A DNA stretch of 64,000 bases from Verrucomicrobiota bacterium (GCA_022711435.1 JAKLFB010000023.1:1-64000); one strand, 5' to 3'; positions 17,342-26,298 are shown, counted from the stretch's first letter. Notes: a model not told the origin generated them from the letters alone. A program made the numbers and translations.

Positions 17342-18451
17342 TCAGGGCGCGGTCATCGCCTCGCGAAGGATGCGTTCGAGGGCATCGATCCAGGCGGGGT
17401 GGTCATTGAGGCATGGGACGAGCGAGAAGGATTGGCCGCCGTTATCGAGGAACAGGGCGCGGCCGCGCATCCCGATTTCCTCGAGCGTTTCGAGGCAATC
17501 GGTGACGAAGGACGGGCAGAGGATGCGGAGGTCGCGGACGCCCTGGCGGGCGAGGCGCTGGATTTCGTGGTCGGTGAAGGGCTGGAGCCAGGGCTCGCGT
17601 CCCAAGCGCGACTGGAAGGCGACGGTGAAGCGGACGGGCGGGAGGCCGGCTTGCTGGACGAAAGCGGCGGCGGTAGCGAGGCACTGGGCGCGGTAGCAGG
17701 TGGCGTGGGCGGGGTGCGGTGTTGTGCAGCAGTCCTTTGCGACCAGGCAGTGGCGGCCGGTGGTATCCGAGCGGCGCAAGTGGCGTTCCGGGACGCCATG
17801 AAAACTGAGCAGCCAATGGGCCTGGGTATCATCGAGGTGAGGCTTGGCCGAGGCGACGAGGGCGTCGATGTAAGCGGGGTGCCGATAGAAGGGCGGCAGA
17901 ACGCGGATCGCCATCTGGGGGAATTGCTTGGCGGCGATGGTCCGGGCGCAGGCGACGACGGTCTCGAAGCTGGACGAGGCGTAATGGGGATAGAGAGGGG
18001 CCAGCAGAAGATCGCTGACTCCCTGGCGAGCCAGCTCGCCAAGGCCCGATTCGATGGAAGGGTTTTGATAGCGCATGGCCAGGGCGACCGGGACGGGCAT
18101 GCGGGTTTGGATGGCCTCGAGGAGCTGGCGGCTGATGGCGATCAGCGGCGAGCCGTCGGGGCGCCAGATCTGGCGATACGCCTCCGACGTCCGAGCCGGC
18201 CGGAACGGGAGGATGAACAGGTGCACGATCAGGAACCGCTTCCACCAGGCGATGTCGAGCACGCGCTCGTCCATCAGGAACTGGCGGAGGTAGCGGCGGA
18301 CATCCGGGATTGCGGGCGAATCGGGGGAGCCGAGGTTGGCAAGGAGGATGCCGGACCGGGGGCGCCGGAGGGTGTCGGCCACGGCTGATTGGGGTTGATT
18401 CGCCGGGTTGCCTTGGCGGCTGGGCTGGGGTGGCATCGTGCCGGAGGCCAT
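17342..18451 (-). CDS. hemH: Ferrochelatase
   Basis: The product is 369 residues if translation starts at 18451, or 364 from the ATG at 18436. It inserts Fe(II) into protoporphyrin IX, the last step of protoheme synthesis. Family blocks are clear: GILLANLGSPDSPAIPDVRRYLRQFL near the N-terminus, the catalytic His region LLSFHGVPERHL, FTVAFQSRLGREPWLQP, and the C-terminal CPSFVTDCLETLEEI with its conserved Glu. The start lies 22 bases after the hemG stop, and the gene is the last of the hemE-N-G-H operon. The N-terminal 30 residues before RSGILLANLG are longer than usual and low complexity, so the true start is not certain. Confidence 0.93.
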   Translation of the reverse strand: MASGTMPPQPSRQGNPANQPQSAVADTLRRPRSGILLANLGSPDSPAIPDVRRYLRQFLMDERVLDIAWWKRFLIVHLFILPFRPARTSEAYRQIWRPDGSPLIAISRQLLEAIQTRMPVPVALAMRYQNPSIESGLGELARQGVSDLLLAPLYPHYASSSFETVVACARTIAAKQFPQMAIRVLPPFYRHPAYIDALVASAKPHLDDTQAHWLLSFHGVPERHLRRSDTTGRHCLVAKDCCTTPHPAHATCYRAQCLATAAAFVQQAGLPPVRFTVAFQSRLGREPWLQPFTDHEIQRLARQGVRDLRILCPSFVTDCLETLEEIGMRGRALFLDNGGQSFSLVPCLNDHPAWIDALERILREAMTAP

Positions 18452-18473
18452 GCTGCAGGGGGTTGGGGATCGA

Positions 18474-19877
18474 TCAGCCGGCGGCGGTCGCTGCTGTGGC
18501 ATCCGGACGGAGAAAGGCCTCGATCCGATCCGCGACGTCGTAGCCGGAGATGAGAGAATCGCCCATGGAGATGCCGTTGCGGCAATGGCCGGCCACGAAG
18601 AAGCCGGGGGCATCGTTCTCGAGCTGGTCCATGGCGGCCTTGAAGCGGCCGTAGCCGACCTCGTATTGAGGGATGGCGCGGGGGTATCGGATGCTGTGGT
18701 GGAATGTCGGGGAGCCCGTGATGCCGAGGATGGAACGGAGATCCTTGTAAGTGAGGGCGAGGATCTCATCGAAGCTTTTGAGGGCGAGGAGGGGGTTGCG
18801 CACGCCGCCGACGTAGCTGGTGAGCGTGACATGGCCTTCGGGGGCGCGGTTGGGGAAGAGCGACGACGAGAAGAGCGTGCCCAGGATGCTGAACCCCTCC
18901 ACCTTCGGGATGAGCATTCCGAATCCGTCGAGGGGATGGGCGACATCGGCGCGCCGGAAGCCCAGGACGACGCTGGTGACGGGCGGGTAGTAGATCTGAT
19001 TGAAGTAAGAGAGGTTGATGGGAGGCTGCTGGTCGAGCGCGAGCTCGGCGAGCTGGTAAGCGGGTCCGGCGAACAGCACGGCGCTGTGCGGGCGGGTTTC
19101 GGCGCCCTGGGGGGTCTCGATGGCGAGCGTCCAGAGGCGCTCCTGGCGCCGGATCGAGATGACGCGTGCTCGAAGCTGAACGGAGTGCTCGATGCGGGCG
19201 CCGAGGGTCTCGGGCAGGACCTGGAGCCCGTGGTCGAAGGAGAGCTTGGGGGCATCCTGTTTGGAGACCTCGGCGCGGCGCTTCCGCTCGCGGGCGCCGA
19301 GGATCTGGCCGCGGATGAGGGAGCCGTAGCGCTGTTCGAGCGCGTAGATTTTGGGGAAGGCATGCTGGACCGACAGGCGGAAGGGATCGCCGGCGTAGAT
19401 GCCGGCGACGAGGGGATCGATGGCGTAGTCGAGGAACTCGCGGCCCAGGCGGCGGAGGACGAATTCGCCCAGGTTTTCCTCGCGGCGGTTGTGCCAGCGG
19501 CGGATGAAGGGCTCGGCGAAGAGGCGGAGCTTGGCGCCGGGAGAGAAGAGCGGCGTGCGGAGGAACCCGGCCAACGAGCCGGGCATGGCGATAGGCCGCC
19601 GGTTGCGGACCAGGTAGCGGTTCTTCGCGGATTCGGCGGAGACCAGAACATGGGGTTCGAGGCCGGCGTCGCGGATGAGCGCCCGGATTTTCGGGGAGGT
19701 TTCGAGGAGCGTGTTGGGGCCGAACTCGGCGAGGAATCCGTTGCGGCGGACGGACTGGATGACGCCGCCGACGCGGTCGGACGCCTCGTAGAGGGTGACG
19801 GGGATCTTTTTTTGCGCGAGGCGAAATCCGGCGGTGAGGCCGGTGATGCCGGCGCCGATGATAGCAACGGAGTTCAT
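18474..19877 (-). CDS. hemG: Oxygen-dependent protoporphyrinogen oxidase
   Basis: A 467-residue FAD enzyme (HemG/HemY type). The N-terminal dinucleotide fold MNSVAIIGAGITGLTAGFRL and the Glu of LYEASDRVGG bind FAD. Downstream blocks (EFGPNTLLETSP, FVAGHCRNGISMGDSLISGYDVADRI) match the protoporphyrinogen/coproporphyrinogen oxidase family. It should oxidise protoporphyrinogen IX to protoporphyrin IX using O2. The ATG overlaps the hemN stop as ATGA (19874-19877), indicating translational coupling. Because HemN in the same operon yields protoporphyrinogen IX, the classical protoporphyrin route is preferred over the Gram-positive coproporphyrin route. No HemQ was seen. Confidence 0.92.
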   Translation of the reverse strand: MNSVAIIGAGITGLTAGFRLAQKKIPVTLYEASDRVGGVIQSVRRNGFLAEFGPNTLLETSPKIRALIRDAGLEPHVLVSAESAKNRYLVRNRRPIAMPGSLAGFLRTPLFSPGAKLRLFAEPFIRRWHNRREENLGEFVLRRLGREFLDYAIDPLVAGIYAGDPFRLSVQHAFPKIYALEQRYGSLIRGQILGARERKRRAEVSKQDAPKLSFDHGLQVLPETLGARIEHSVQLRARVISIRRQERLWTLAIETPQGAETRPHSAVLFAGPAYQLAELALDQQPPINLSYFNQIYYPPVTSVVLGFRRADVAHPLDGFGMLIPKVEGFSILGTLFSSSLFPNRAPEGHVTLTSYVGGVRNPLLALKSFDEILALTYKDLRSILGITGSPTFHHSIRYPRAIPQYEVGYGRFKAAMDQLENDAPGFFVAGHCRNGISMGDSLISGYDVADRIEAFLRPDATAATAAG

Positions 19878-21244
19878 ATGGCGCGTGAGAAGCGTCGCTC
19901 CCGGTCGCGGGGCAGGCAGGCATCGAAGCGCATGGCGACGATCCGGACCAGGAGCCGGCCGAGGTCGGTGATATCGAGCCGGCCTTCCTGGCGCCACACC
20001 AGTCCGTCGGCTTCGAGGTCGTCGAGCGAGTCGAGCTCGGCCCGAAAGTAATCCGCGACGTCCCGGCCCAGCTCGAGGGAGAGAGCCGCGTAATCGAGGT
20101 GGAGATTGCACATGAGCTGCATGATGATGCGGCGGCGGATCCGGTCATCTTCGGTGAGCAGGCAGCCGCGGGCGACGGGGGCGATGCCCTGATCGAGCGC
20201 GGCGTAGTACCGGGGCAGCTCCTTGTGGTTTTGCCAATAGACACGATCGGTCTGCGAGATGCTGGACACGCCGAAGGCATAGATGTCGGCGCCGCCATGG
20301 GTGCTGTAGCCCTGGAAATTGCGCTGGAGAGCGCCCTGGCGCTGCGCGATGGCCAGCTCGTCGTTCTGGCGCGCGAAATGATCCATGCCGATGTAGACGT
20401 AGCCGCGGTCGGTCAGTGTCTCGACTGTGAGCTTGAGGAGGCGGAGCTTGGTTTCGGGCGTGGGCATTACCTTGGCCAGGACCCGGTGAGCGGGCTTGAT
20501 CCAGGGGACATGGGCGAAGCTGAAGACGGCGAACCGATCCGGCTCGAAGGCCAGGACATCCTCGAGCGTGCGCTCGAACGACTCGACGGTCTGGAGCGGC
20601 AGGCCGTAGATCAGATCGATGTTCAGCGAGGTGAACCCCTCGGCGCGAATCCAGTCGATGACCTGGGCGGTGACCTCGCGGGGCTGAATCCGATGCACGG
20701 CCTTCTGGACCGCGGGATGATGGTCCTGGACACCGACGGAAGCCCGGTTGAAGCCCGCCTCGCGCAGCGCGCGGAGATGGTCGCGGCCGATCCCGCGCGG
20801 ATCGATTTCGACTCCCGCTTCGAGGGGGCTGGCGAACCGGAACCTGCGCCGCAGGCTGCGGCCGAGGGCGGCGAACTGGCCGGGCTCGAGGAATGTGGGG
20901 GTGCCCCCGCCGAGGTGGAGCTGGACGACGGGGCGCTCGGGATGGAGCCTGGGCTGCAGCAGGTCCATCTCCTTCTCGATGTAATCCATGTAAGTGGCGC
21001 TGGCGTCCTGGCTTTTGGTCACGATCGCGTTGCAGCCGCAGAACCAGCAGAGCGAGCGGCAGAACGGGATGTGAAAGTAGAGAGAAAGGTCGCGGGGCGC
21101 GCGGTTGTTCTCCTCGACATGGGGGGCGAGCATCGGCCAGGTGACCTCGGGGCTGAAGTGCGGCGCCGGCGGGTACGACGTGTAGCGGGGGCCCGCCACG
21201 TTGTACTTGTTCACCAGCGCGAGATCGACGTTCAGCTTGCCCAT
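19874..21244 (-). CDS. hemN: Oxygen-independent coproporphyrinogen III dehydrogenase
   Basis: A 456-residue radical SAM enzyme that decarboxylates two propionate side chains of coproporphyrinogen III. The N-terminal YNVAGPRYTSYPPAP block is typical of true HemN. The cluster motif is C62-X3-C66-X2-C69-X-C71 in FCRSLCWFCGC, the extended CX3CX2CXC form that separates HemN from the heme chaperone HemW. The chain has the normal length of about 455. The first 13 bases overlap the 3' end of hemE (21232-21244) and its stop overlaps the hemG start. Confidence 0.95.
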   Translation of the reverse strand: MGKLNVDLALVNKYNVAGPRYTSYPPAPHFSPEVTWPMLAPHVEENNRAPRDLSLYFHIPFCRSLCWFCGCNAIVTKSQDASATYMDYIEKEMDLLQPRLHPERPVVQLHLGGGTPTFLEPGQFAALGRSLRRRFRFASPLEAGVEIDPRGIGRDHLRALREAGFNRASVGVQDHHPAVQKAVHRIQPREVTAQVIDWIRAEGFTSLNIDLIYGLPLQTVESFERTLEDVLAFEPDRFAVFSFAHVPWIKPAHRVLAKVMPTPETKLRLLKLTVETLTDRGYVYIGMDHFARQNDELAIAQRQGALQRNFQGYSTHGGADIYAFGVSSISQTDRVYWQNHKELPRYYAALDQGIAPVARGCLLTEDDRIRRRIIMQLMCNLHLDYAALSLELGRDVADYFRAELDSLDDLEADGLVWRQEGRLDITDLGRLLVRIVAMRFDACLPRDRERRFSRAI

Positions 21245-22314
21245 TTGAACTCCCGGACAGTTTCCACCAACTTGGCGATGTTTTCAAGCGAGGCGTCCGG
21301 AGGGACGCCGTGGCCGAGGTTGAAGATGTAACCGGGACGTCCTCGCATGTCGGCGAGCAGGCGGACGACGCCTTCGGTCAGAGCCGGCAGGCTGGCGCAA
21401 AGGAGTTCGGGGGCGAGGTTGCCCTGGATGGCGATATGGGGTGGGATTTGGTTGCGGATCTCGGCCAGCCGGACCGAATGATCGAAGCCGAGGACGCGGG
21501 CGCCGCATTCGAGCAAGGCGTCCCAGCGGGCGCGCCGCCCCCGGGAGAAGACCATGACCCGGGCGCCGGCGGGCAGGCGGCGGATGATGTCCGCGATCCA
21601 CCGGCCGGAAACCTCGGGCCAGGAGCGGTCATCGAGCAGGTGGCCCAGCGTGTCGAATATCTGGACGGCATCGGCGCCGGCCTCGAGCTGGAGCCGGAGA
21701 TAATCGGCGATAGTCTGAGTCAGGCGCTCGAGCAGTTCGGCCAACGCGGCCGGCTGGCGGCGATGCCATTCGAGGGCGCGCGAGAAGGGCTGGGCGCTGC
21801 CGCCTTCGATCATGAAATTAGCGAGCGTCCAGGGCGAGCCGGCGAATCCGAGCAGGGCGGTCTCCTCGAGAGCCGCCCTCGAGGGATGCCCGGCCTGCAA
21901 TGCGGACTTGAGAATGCGCAGGGCCGAGGGCACGTATTGCCATCGCTCGGCCGGATCCTGCCAGCGGAGCCGCCGCACGTCGGCGGCGGACTCGAGCGCG
22001 AAATCCATTGCGATGCCGCCGGCTTCGCGGAACCGGTACGATTGGCCGAGGGCCTCGGGCACGACCAGGATATCGCTGAAGAGGATGGCGGCGTCGAATC
22101 CGAAGCGCCGGATCGGCTGGAGAGTGACTTCGGCGGCCAGGTCGGGGGTGCGGACCAGCTCGAGGAACGAATGGCGCTCCTTCAGCGCGCGATACTCGGG
22201 CAGGGCGCGGCCGGCCTGGCGCATGAGCCAGACCGGCGGCCGGTCCACCGGTTCACAGGCGCAAGCGGCCAGAAACCGGCGGCGTCCAGTCCAGGATAAA
22301 TCCTCGGTCCACAC
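21232..22314 (-). CDS. hemE: Uroporphyrinogen decarboxylase
   Basis: A 360-residue enzyme converting uroporphyrinogen III to coproporphyrinogen III. The signature RPPVWLMRQAGRALPEYRALK near residue 25, FSDILVVPEALG, and the C-terminal GYIFNLGHGVPPDASLENI are all diagnostic. Translation appears to begin at a GTG (22314): an in-frame stop lies two codons upstream and the first ATG inside the frame would cut into the signature. It is the first gene of the hemE-hemN-hemG-hemH operon, with all junctions overlapping or within 22 bases. Confidence 0.95.
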   Translation of the reverse strand: MWTEDLSWTGRRRFLAACACEPVDRPPVWLMRQAGRALPEYRALKERHSFLELVRTPDLAAEVTLQPIRRFGFDAAILFSDILVVPEALGQSYRFREAGGIAMDFALESAADVRRLRWQDPAERWQYVPSALRILKSALQAGHPSRAALEETALLGFAGSPWTLANFMIEGGSAQPFSRALEWHRRQPAALAELLERLTQTIADYLRLQLEAGADAVQIFDTLGHLLDDRSWPEVSGRWIADIIRRLPAGARVMVFSRGRRARWDALLECGARVLGFDHSVRLAEIRNQIPPHIAIQGNLAPELLCASLPALTEGVVRLLADMRGRPGYIFNLGHGVPPDASLENIAKLVETVREFKWAS

Positions 22315-22642
22315 GAGTTACACATACCATGGAGCGGCCCCATCGGTCGAGAGCGGAGTCAGATTACGATCCAGCCGGCGACGGCCATCGTGGGATCAGC
22401 GGGAATCGGGCAGGGCGCGTCCACGGTTGGGCTGCGAGCCTTGGGCTCCCGAAGCGATTGGAGATTGCATTTTGAACGCGTTGGATGGGAGGATCGGATC
22501 GTCCCCTGGGCGGGGCGATCGCGGCAGGTTGGAGGCGGACATGCCTGGCGGTTGCCCGCAAGCGGGGATGGGGATTGCGGATGACGATCGCGATCCGGAT
22601 ACGCAAAGCGATGGACAAAATATGGTCAAAGGAGTTGCGCTT
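22315..22642. other. Divergent intergenic region between hemE and the GDPD gene
   Basis: These 328 bases must carry the heme operon promoter and the phosphodiesterase promoter. I see no gene, no riboswitch-like conserved core and no long inverted repeat. An AAAGGAG Shine-Dalgarno sequence for the rightward gene sits at 22628-22634. Confidence 0.5.
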
Positions 22643-23518
22643 ATGATTCGAGTGTTGCTGATTGCGGCGTGTGTGGGGGTGCTCCCGGTTCTGGCGATGG
22701 CGGGGCCGGCGGGGGATCGGGTGATGCGCCCGGGACCGCTCGTGATTGCGCATCGCGGGTTCAGCCAGCGGGCGCCCGAGAACACGCTCCCGGCGTTCCG
22801 GCTGGCGCTGGCGGCCCAAGCGGACATGGTCGAGCTGGACTATCACCACAGCGCGGATGGCGTGCCCGTCGTCATCCACGATGGCACGCTCGATCGGACC
22901 ACGGATGCCCGGGCGCGCTGGGGCGGAGAGAAGATCGCGGTGCGGGCAAAGACATCGGCGGAAATCATCGGATTGGACGCAGGCCGCTGGTTCGGCCCGA
23001 AGTTCCAGGGGGTGCGCGTCCCGACGCTGGTCGACGCGGTGAAGGCCATCCAAGCGGAGGGCTGCACGCTGATCGAACGCAAGGCCGGCGATGCGGCGTC
23101 GCTGGTGGCGCTGCTCGAGAAAGAGGGATGGACCGATCATGTCGTGGTCCAATCCTTTGACTGGGAGTTTGTCCGGGACGCGCATCAGCGGTCGCCGGGA
23201 TTGGTTTTGGGCGCTTTGGGTCCCCCGAAGACATGGCGCGGACGCGACCTGCACGATTCGGAGAAGGCGCTTTCGGCGGGGTTCATCGCCGAGATTGAAG
23301 AGCTGGGGGCGCGCCTGGTGGTTTGGAACAAACAGGTCGACGCGGATGCGATCAAAGAGGCGCATCAGCGCGGGATGCGGGTTTGGGTTTACACGATCGA
23401 CGATCCGGCTGAAGCGGCGCAGCTGGTGGCATTGGGTGTGGATGGCATCATCACCAACGACCCTGGATCGATCCGCGCGAAGCTGCGGGCCGCCGGCGCC
23501 ACGGCACGCAAGCCTTGA
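22643..23518 (+). CDS. Exported glycerophosphodiester phosphodiesterase
   Basis: A 291-residue protein with a signal peptide (MIRVLLIAACVGVLPVLAMAGPAG) and a GDPD TIM-barrel. Active-site elements are visible: H37-R38 in IAHRGFSQRAPENT, the E64/D66 metal pair in MVELDYHHS, and H79 in VVIHDGTLDRTTD. The C-terminal VWVYTIDDPAEAAQLVALGVDGIITNDP is characteristic. It hydrolyses glycerophosphodiesters to glycerol-3-phosphate and an alcohol, here in the periplasm. AAAGGAG eight bases ahead of the ATG fixes the start. Confidence 0.92.
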   Translation: MIRVLLIAACVGVLPVLAMAGPAGDRVMRPGPLVIAHRGFSQRAPENTLPAFRLALAAQADMVELDYHHSADGVPVVIHDGTLDRTTDARARWGGEKIAVRAKTSAEIIGLDAGRWFGPKFQGVRVPTLVDAVKAIQAEGCTLIERKAGDAASLVALLEKEGWTDHVVVQSFDWEFVRDAHQRSPGLVLGALGPPKTWRGRDLHDSEKALSAGFIAEIEELGARLVVWNKQVDADAIKEAHQRGMRVWVYTIDDPAEAAQLVALGVDGIITNDPGSIRAKLRAAGATARKP

Positions 23519-23605
23519 AGCAGGCTCAGCTCGCACCGCAAGGCCCGGACGAAGCGTGCGCGGCCGGCTGCGACCTCGGTGAGTTCGCGTTTCCCCGGGA
23601 TTCTG

Positions 23606-23644
23606 TCCTTGCATTTCCGATCCCAGCATGTGGAAATGCAAGGA
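23606..23644. promoter_or_regulatory. Perfect 13-bp inverted repeat spanning a start codon
   Basis: Arms TCCTTGCATTTCC (23606-23618) and GGAAATGCAAGGA (23632-23644) are exact reverse complements separated by 13 bases. The right arm contains the ATG at 23636 that begins the AAA/DUF4143 remnant. Either an operator for a dimeric regulator, an RNA hairpin sequestering the start, or the end of a mobile palindromic element would fit. Confidence 0.6.
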
Positions 23645-23959
23645 GCTATCATTCGTCGTCCGGCCGCTCTGGAAGCCATTGAAACCGCGCTCGCGGAGAA
23701 CCCGGTGTGCGCCCTCCTGGGGCCACGCCAGTGCGGCAAGACCACACTGGCGCAGCAGGTGGCCGCCAAGCGCTACGGCGTGGAGTTCAAGTGCTCCGAT
23801 GCGCCGGTGATGACCAAGTCGCTCCACATCGCCCTCACGGACTTGAAGCTCGAGCGGGCGTGGATCGTGTATCCGAGCAACGAGGAATACCCCGTGCACG
23901 AAAAAGTGCGTGTCTGCCCCCTGGCGGCCGCGTTGAAGGAAGTCGCGAGCCGTGAATAG
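23636..23959 (+). pseudogene. Internally deleted AAA ATPase/DUF4143 remnant
   Basis: The 107-residue frame joins two ends of a family normally near 380-400 residues. Residues 1-45 are the N-terminus of AAA/DUF4143 ATPases (IIRRPAALEAIETALAENP, Walker A as LLGPRQCGKTTLAQQVAAKR). From about residue 48 the sequence is the extreme C-terminus (VEFKCSDAPVMTKSLHIALTDLKLERAWIVYPSNEEYPVHEKVRVCPL). Walker B, the sensor motifs and most of DUF4143 are missing, so ATPase function is not expected. The junction preserves the frame, so a short protein could still be made. A GTG-initiated longer form from 23579 is possible but would run through the palindrome. Confidence 0.75.
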
Positions 23960-24106
23960 CGAATGGTGAGCAGCGAGCAGCAAACTCCCTGAATTTTCAC
24001 ACGCGGGGAGTCTGACCGGCAGGACCGGTGCGCTTTTCGTTCATGGGAGAAAACAAAGAAGCTGCTTTTTTTGCCTATTATCTTGCGTAAGTCCTTGATT
24101 ATGAAG

Positions 24107-24181
24107 TGGAGCCAATGGCCGGGATTGAACCGGCGACCGACGGTTTACGAAACCGTTGCTCTACCGCTGAGCTACATTGGC
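24107..24181 (-). tRNA. tRNA-Thr (anticodon CGT)
   Basis: Read on the minus strand, a 7-bp acceptor stem (GCCAATG with CATTGGC) encloses a D-arm (GCTC/GAGC), an anticodon stem ACGGT/ACCGT with loop TTCGTAA giving anticodon CGT, and a T-arm GCCGG-TTCAATC-CCGGC. The discriminator T and a genomically encoded CCA finish the 75-base gene. It decodes ACG threonine codons, a useful specificity in this GC-rich genome. Confidence 0.95.
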
Positions 24182-24346
24182 CCCTGCGTCTGGAAGCGCT
24201 CGGTGGAGGGGCGTCCCGGACAACGGCCATCACTCTAACGCGCGGCCGGGGCGGGGTCAAGAGCAACAAGATTGGCGCACGGAGGAATTTTATCCTGCGG
24301 GCAGCCGGGCTCGACAAGCCTGTGCTGTACATGGTAAGAGTAGCGC

Positions 24347-25219
24347 ATGAAAAACGCATCATTATCGCGACGTGAGTTCGTTCGAGGCGTTGCAGTGGCT
24401 GCAGCGGCTCTGGGATTGCATCCATCTTTGAGAGGCGCAGCGCGCTCGAGGCGCAAGCTGCCCATCGCGCTGCAGCTCTATTCGGTGCGGCAGGATTGCG
24501 CGCGGGATTTCGATGCCGCGCTGGTCCAGGTGGCGAACATGGGATTCGAGGGGGTCGAGTTCGCAGGCTATCACAAATACGATGGGAAGGCCAAGGAGCT
24601 GCGGAAGAAGCTCGATGAGCTGAACCTGAAGGTCGCAGCGACGCACATCGGCACCGCCAACTTCCGCGGGGACGCACTGCAGCGGGCGATCGAGTTCCAT
24701 CAGATCATCGGATGCAAATTTTTGATTGTGCCTGGGGACCGCGACTTCACGCATCCGGAGAACAGCAAGGCGCTGGCGGAGACGTTCAACCGGACGGCGG
24801 AGGTTTTAAAGCCGCTGGGGATGGCCTGCGGCTACCACAACCACACCACAGAGTTCAAGAAAGATGGGGACAAGACCTATTGGGATCTGTTCGCGGAGCG
24901 GACCCGGCAGGATGTGATCCTGCAGCAGGATTGCGGGTGGACGGCGGCGGCGGGATTGGATCCGGTCGCCATGATGAAGCGGTATCCGGGCCGAATGAAA
25001 TCGACCCATTTCAAGCCGACGGTGGTCGATGCCGACAAGGGCAAGGGGAAGAAGGCTTTTCTGGGACAGGACTCGGTGGATTGGGCGGCGGTATTGGCAG
25101 CCTGCCTCGAGTATGGCGGGACGGAGTGGATCACGATCGAGCAGGAGGCGTATCCGGACGGCAAGTCGCCGATGGAATGCTCGGCGCTGTCGCTGGCCGG
25201 TCTGAAGAAGATCCTGTGA
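24347..25219 (+). CDS. Tat-exported sugar isomerase/epimerase-like TIM-barrel protein
   Basis: A 290-residue protein beginning with a twin-arginine signal (SRREFVRGVAVAAAALGLHP). A xylose-isomerase-like TIM barrel follows, with ALQLYSVRQDCARDF, FEGVEFAGYHKYDGK, CGYHNHTTEF and WITIEQEAYPDGKSPMECS. The Glu/His residues that bind metal in this family are recognisable (HNH, EQE). Exported versions are abundant in Verrucomicrobia and Planctomycetes, probably acting on sugars released from polysaccharides; the exact reaction is unknown. Its TGA overlaps the GTG of the next gene. Confidence 0.85.
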   Translation: MKNASLSRREFVRGVAVAAAALGLHPSLRGAARSRRKLPIALQLYSVRQDCARDFDAALVQVANMGFEGVEFAGYHKYDGKAKELRKKLDELNLKVAATHIGTANFRGDALQRAIEFHQIIGCKFLIVPGDRDFTHPENSKALAETFNRTAEVLKPLGMACGYHNHTTEFKKDGDKTYWDLFAERTRQDVILQQDCGWTAAAGLDPVAMMKRYPGRMKSTHFKPTVVDADKGKGKKAFLGQDSVDWAAVLAACLEYGGTEWITIEQEAYPDGKSPMECSALSLAGLKKIL

Positions 25220-26227
25220 ATCGAGGCAGGCCGCCCGTGTGGCTGCGGATGGCTGGCTGGGGGCTGCTGGCCCTGACGCCGCTTGTGTCGGGCTGGGGGG
25301 CGGTCTACGACCTCCAGGTGGTCACGGACGCATCGCCGGATTACGGCGACCTGCCCCGTCTGGTGCGAAGCGCCACGAGCCGGTGGGCGGCCCCGGCGGA
25401 GAAGTGCTGGGCGATGTTTTACTGGGTTAACCGCGCCCGCCGGCAGACCTCGCCGATGGAGGTTCACGGGCTGGCGGTGACCGACCCGATCCGGCAGTTC
25501 AACGATTACGGCTACACGATGTGCAGCACCGTGGCGGGGATGAACTGCGCCCTGTGGGATGCGATGGGCTTTCGGGCCAAGTACTGGGACATCAGCCTGC
25601 ATACGGTCCCCGAGGTCGAGTATGACGGCGGGTGGCACATGTATGACAACAGCATGAGCGCCCTCTACACCCTCTGCGATGGCCGGACCATTGCCGGGGT
25701 GGCCGACATCGGAAAGGAGGGCGCCTGCGCCGCATCGGAAGGCCGGGTCGAGCCGGGCCACATCGCCCGATACCACTGCCTGATGGCGACCAGCCCGAAC
25801 GGGTTCCTGACGGGGGCGGACACGGTGCGCAGCCTCGAGGAGGAAGCGCGCTGCTGCAACGTCATCACCGGCTTGAGGATCCGCGGCGAGTCCCGAAGGG
25901 AGACCGAGGCAGACGAGAGCCGGATCGAGGTCAGCACGGTGAACGGCAGGGCGTGGCAGACCGTATGGGAGGCGGCGGGGGTTGGCGGGAATCCAGTGTC
26001 GGTGGATCTGGTGGATGAGGTCAACGGCGCCTACGAGGTCTTGGTGCGAGTGACGTTGACGGGGCGGGATCGAGGAGCATCTGTATGAACGGATCCTGCC
26101 GGCGCCGGTCGATGCGCGGCATGTCCGTTTCGAGATCACGGCGGCCCGGACGCTGACCGTCAGCGAAGTTGAGGTGCTGGATTTCATCCGCTACGAGCCG
26201 TTCGATCTGCGGGTGGCGCTGCCGTAG
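25216..26227 (+). CDS. Exported transglutaminase-like protein, frameshifted near the 3' end
   Basis: Starting at a GTG that overlaps the previous stop (GTGA, 25216-25219), the frame encodes a signal peptide and a transglutaminase-like core. A Cys (YTMCSTVAGMNCALWDAMG), a His (LHTVPEVEYDGGWHMYDNS) and an Asp are in the order and spacing expected for the catalytic triad. The frame stops at 26088 after TGRDRGASV. From about 26065 the next frame continues convincingly (EEHLYERILPAPVDARHVRFEI, SEVEVLDFIRYEPFDL) to a TAG at 26225. One base gained or lost around the GGGGCGGG tract near 26058-26067 would join them, giving about 336 residues. It may be a sequencing error or a true mutation; the core is intact either way. 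Confidence 0.7.
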
Positions 26228-26298
26228 GGAGGTTTTTTATCCGAGGGCGGTTGCGAGTGCCGGGCAGTTGGCGAGCCGGCATTGGAACGGGCATGAGT

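Noticed and set aside
18452..19867. Minus-strand frame that would extend hemH upstream through hemG
   Set aside because: The upstream portion is Ser/Pro/Arg low-complexity antiphase sequence within hemG; ferrochelatase homology begins only near 18400.
22315..22642. Possible heme- or cobalamin-type riboswitch ahead of hemE
   Set aside because: No conserved riboswitch core or long paired stem could be read on the minus strand of this region.
24046..24075. A-rich stretch with a T-run (CTTTTTTT) between the DUF4143 remnant and the tRNA as terminator
   Set aside because: The T-run is present, but the preceding stem is short and AT-rich, so a terminator cannot be supported.
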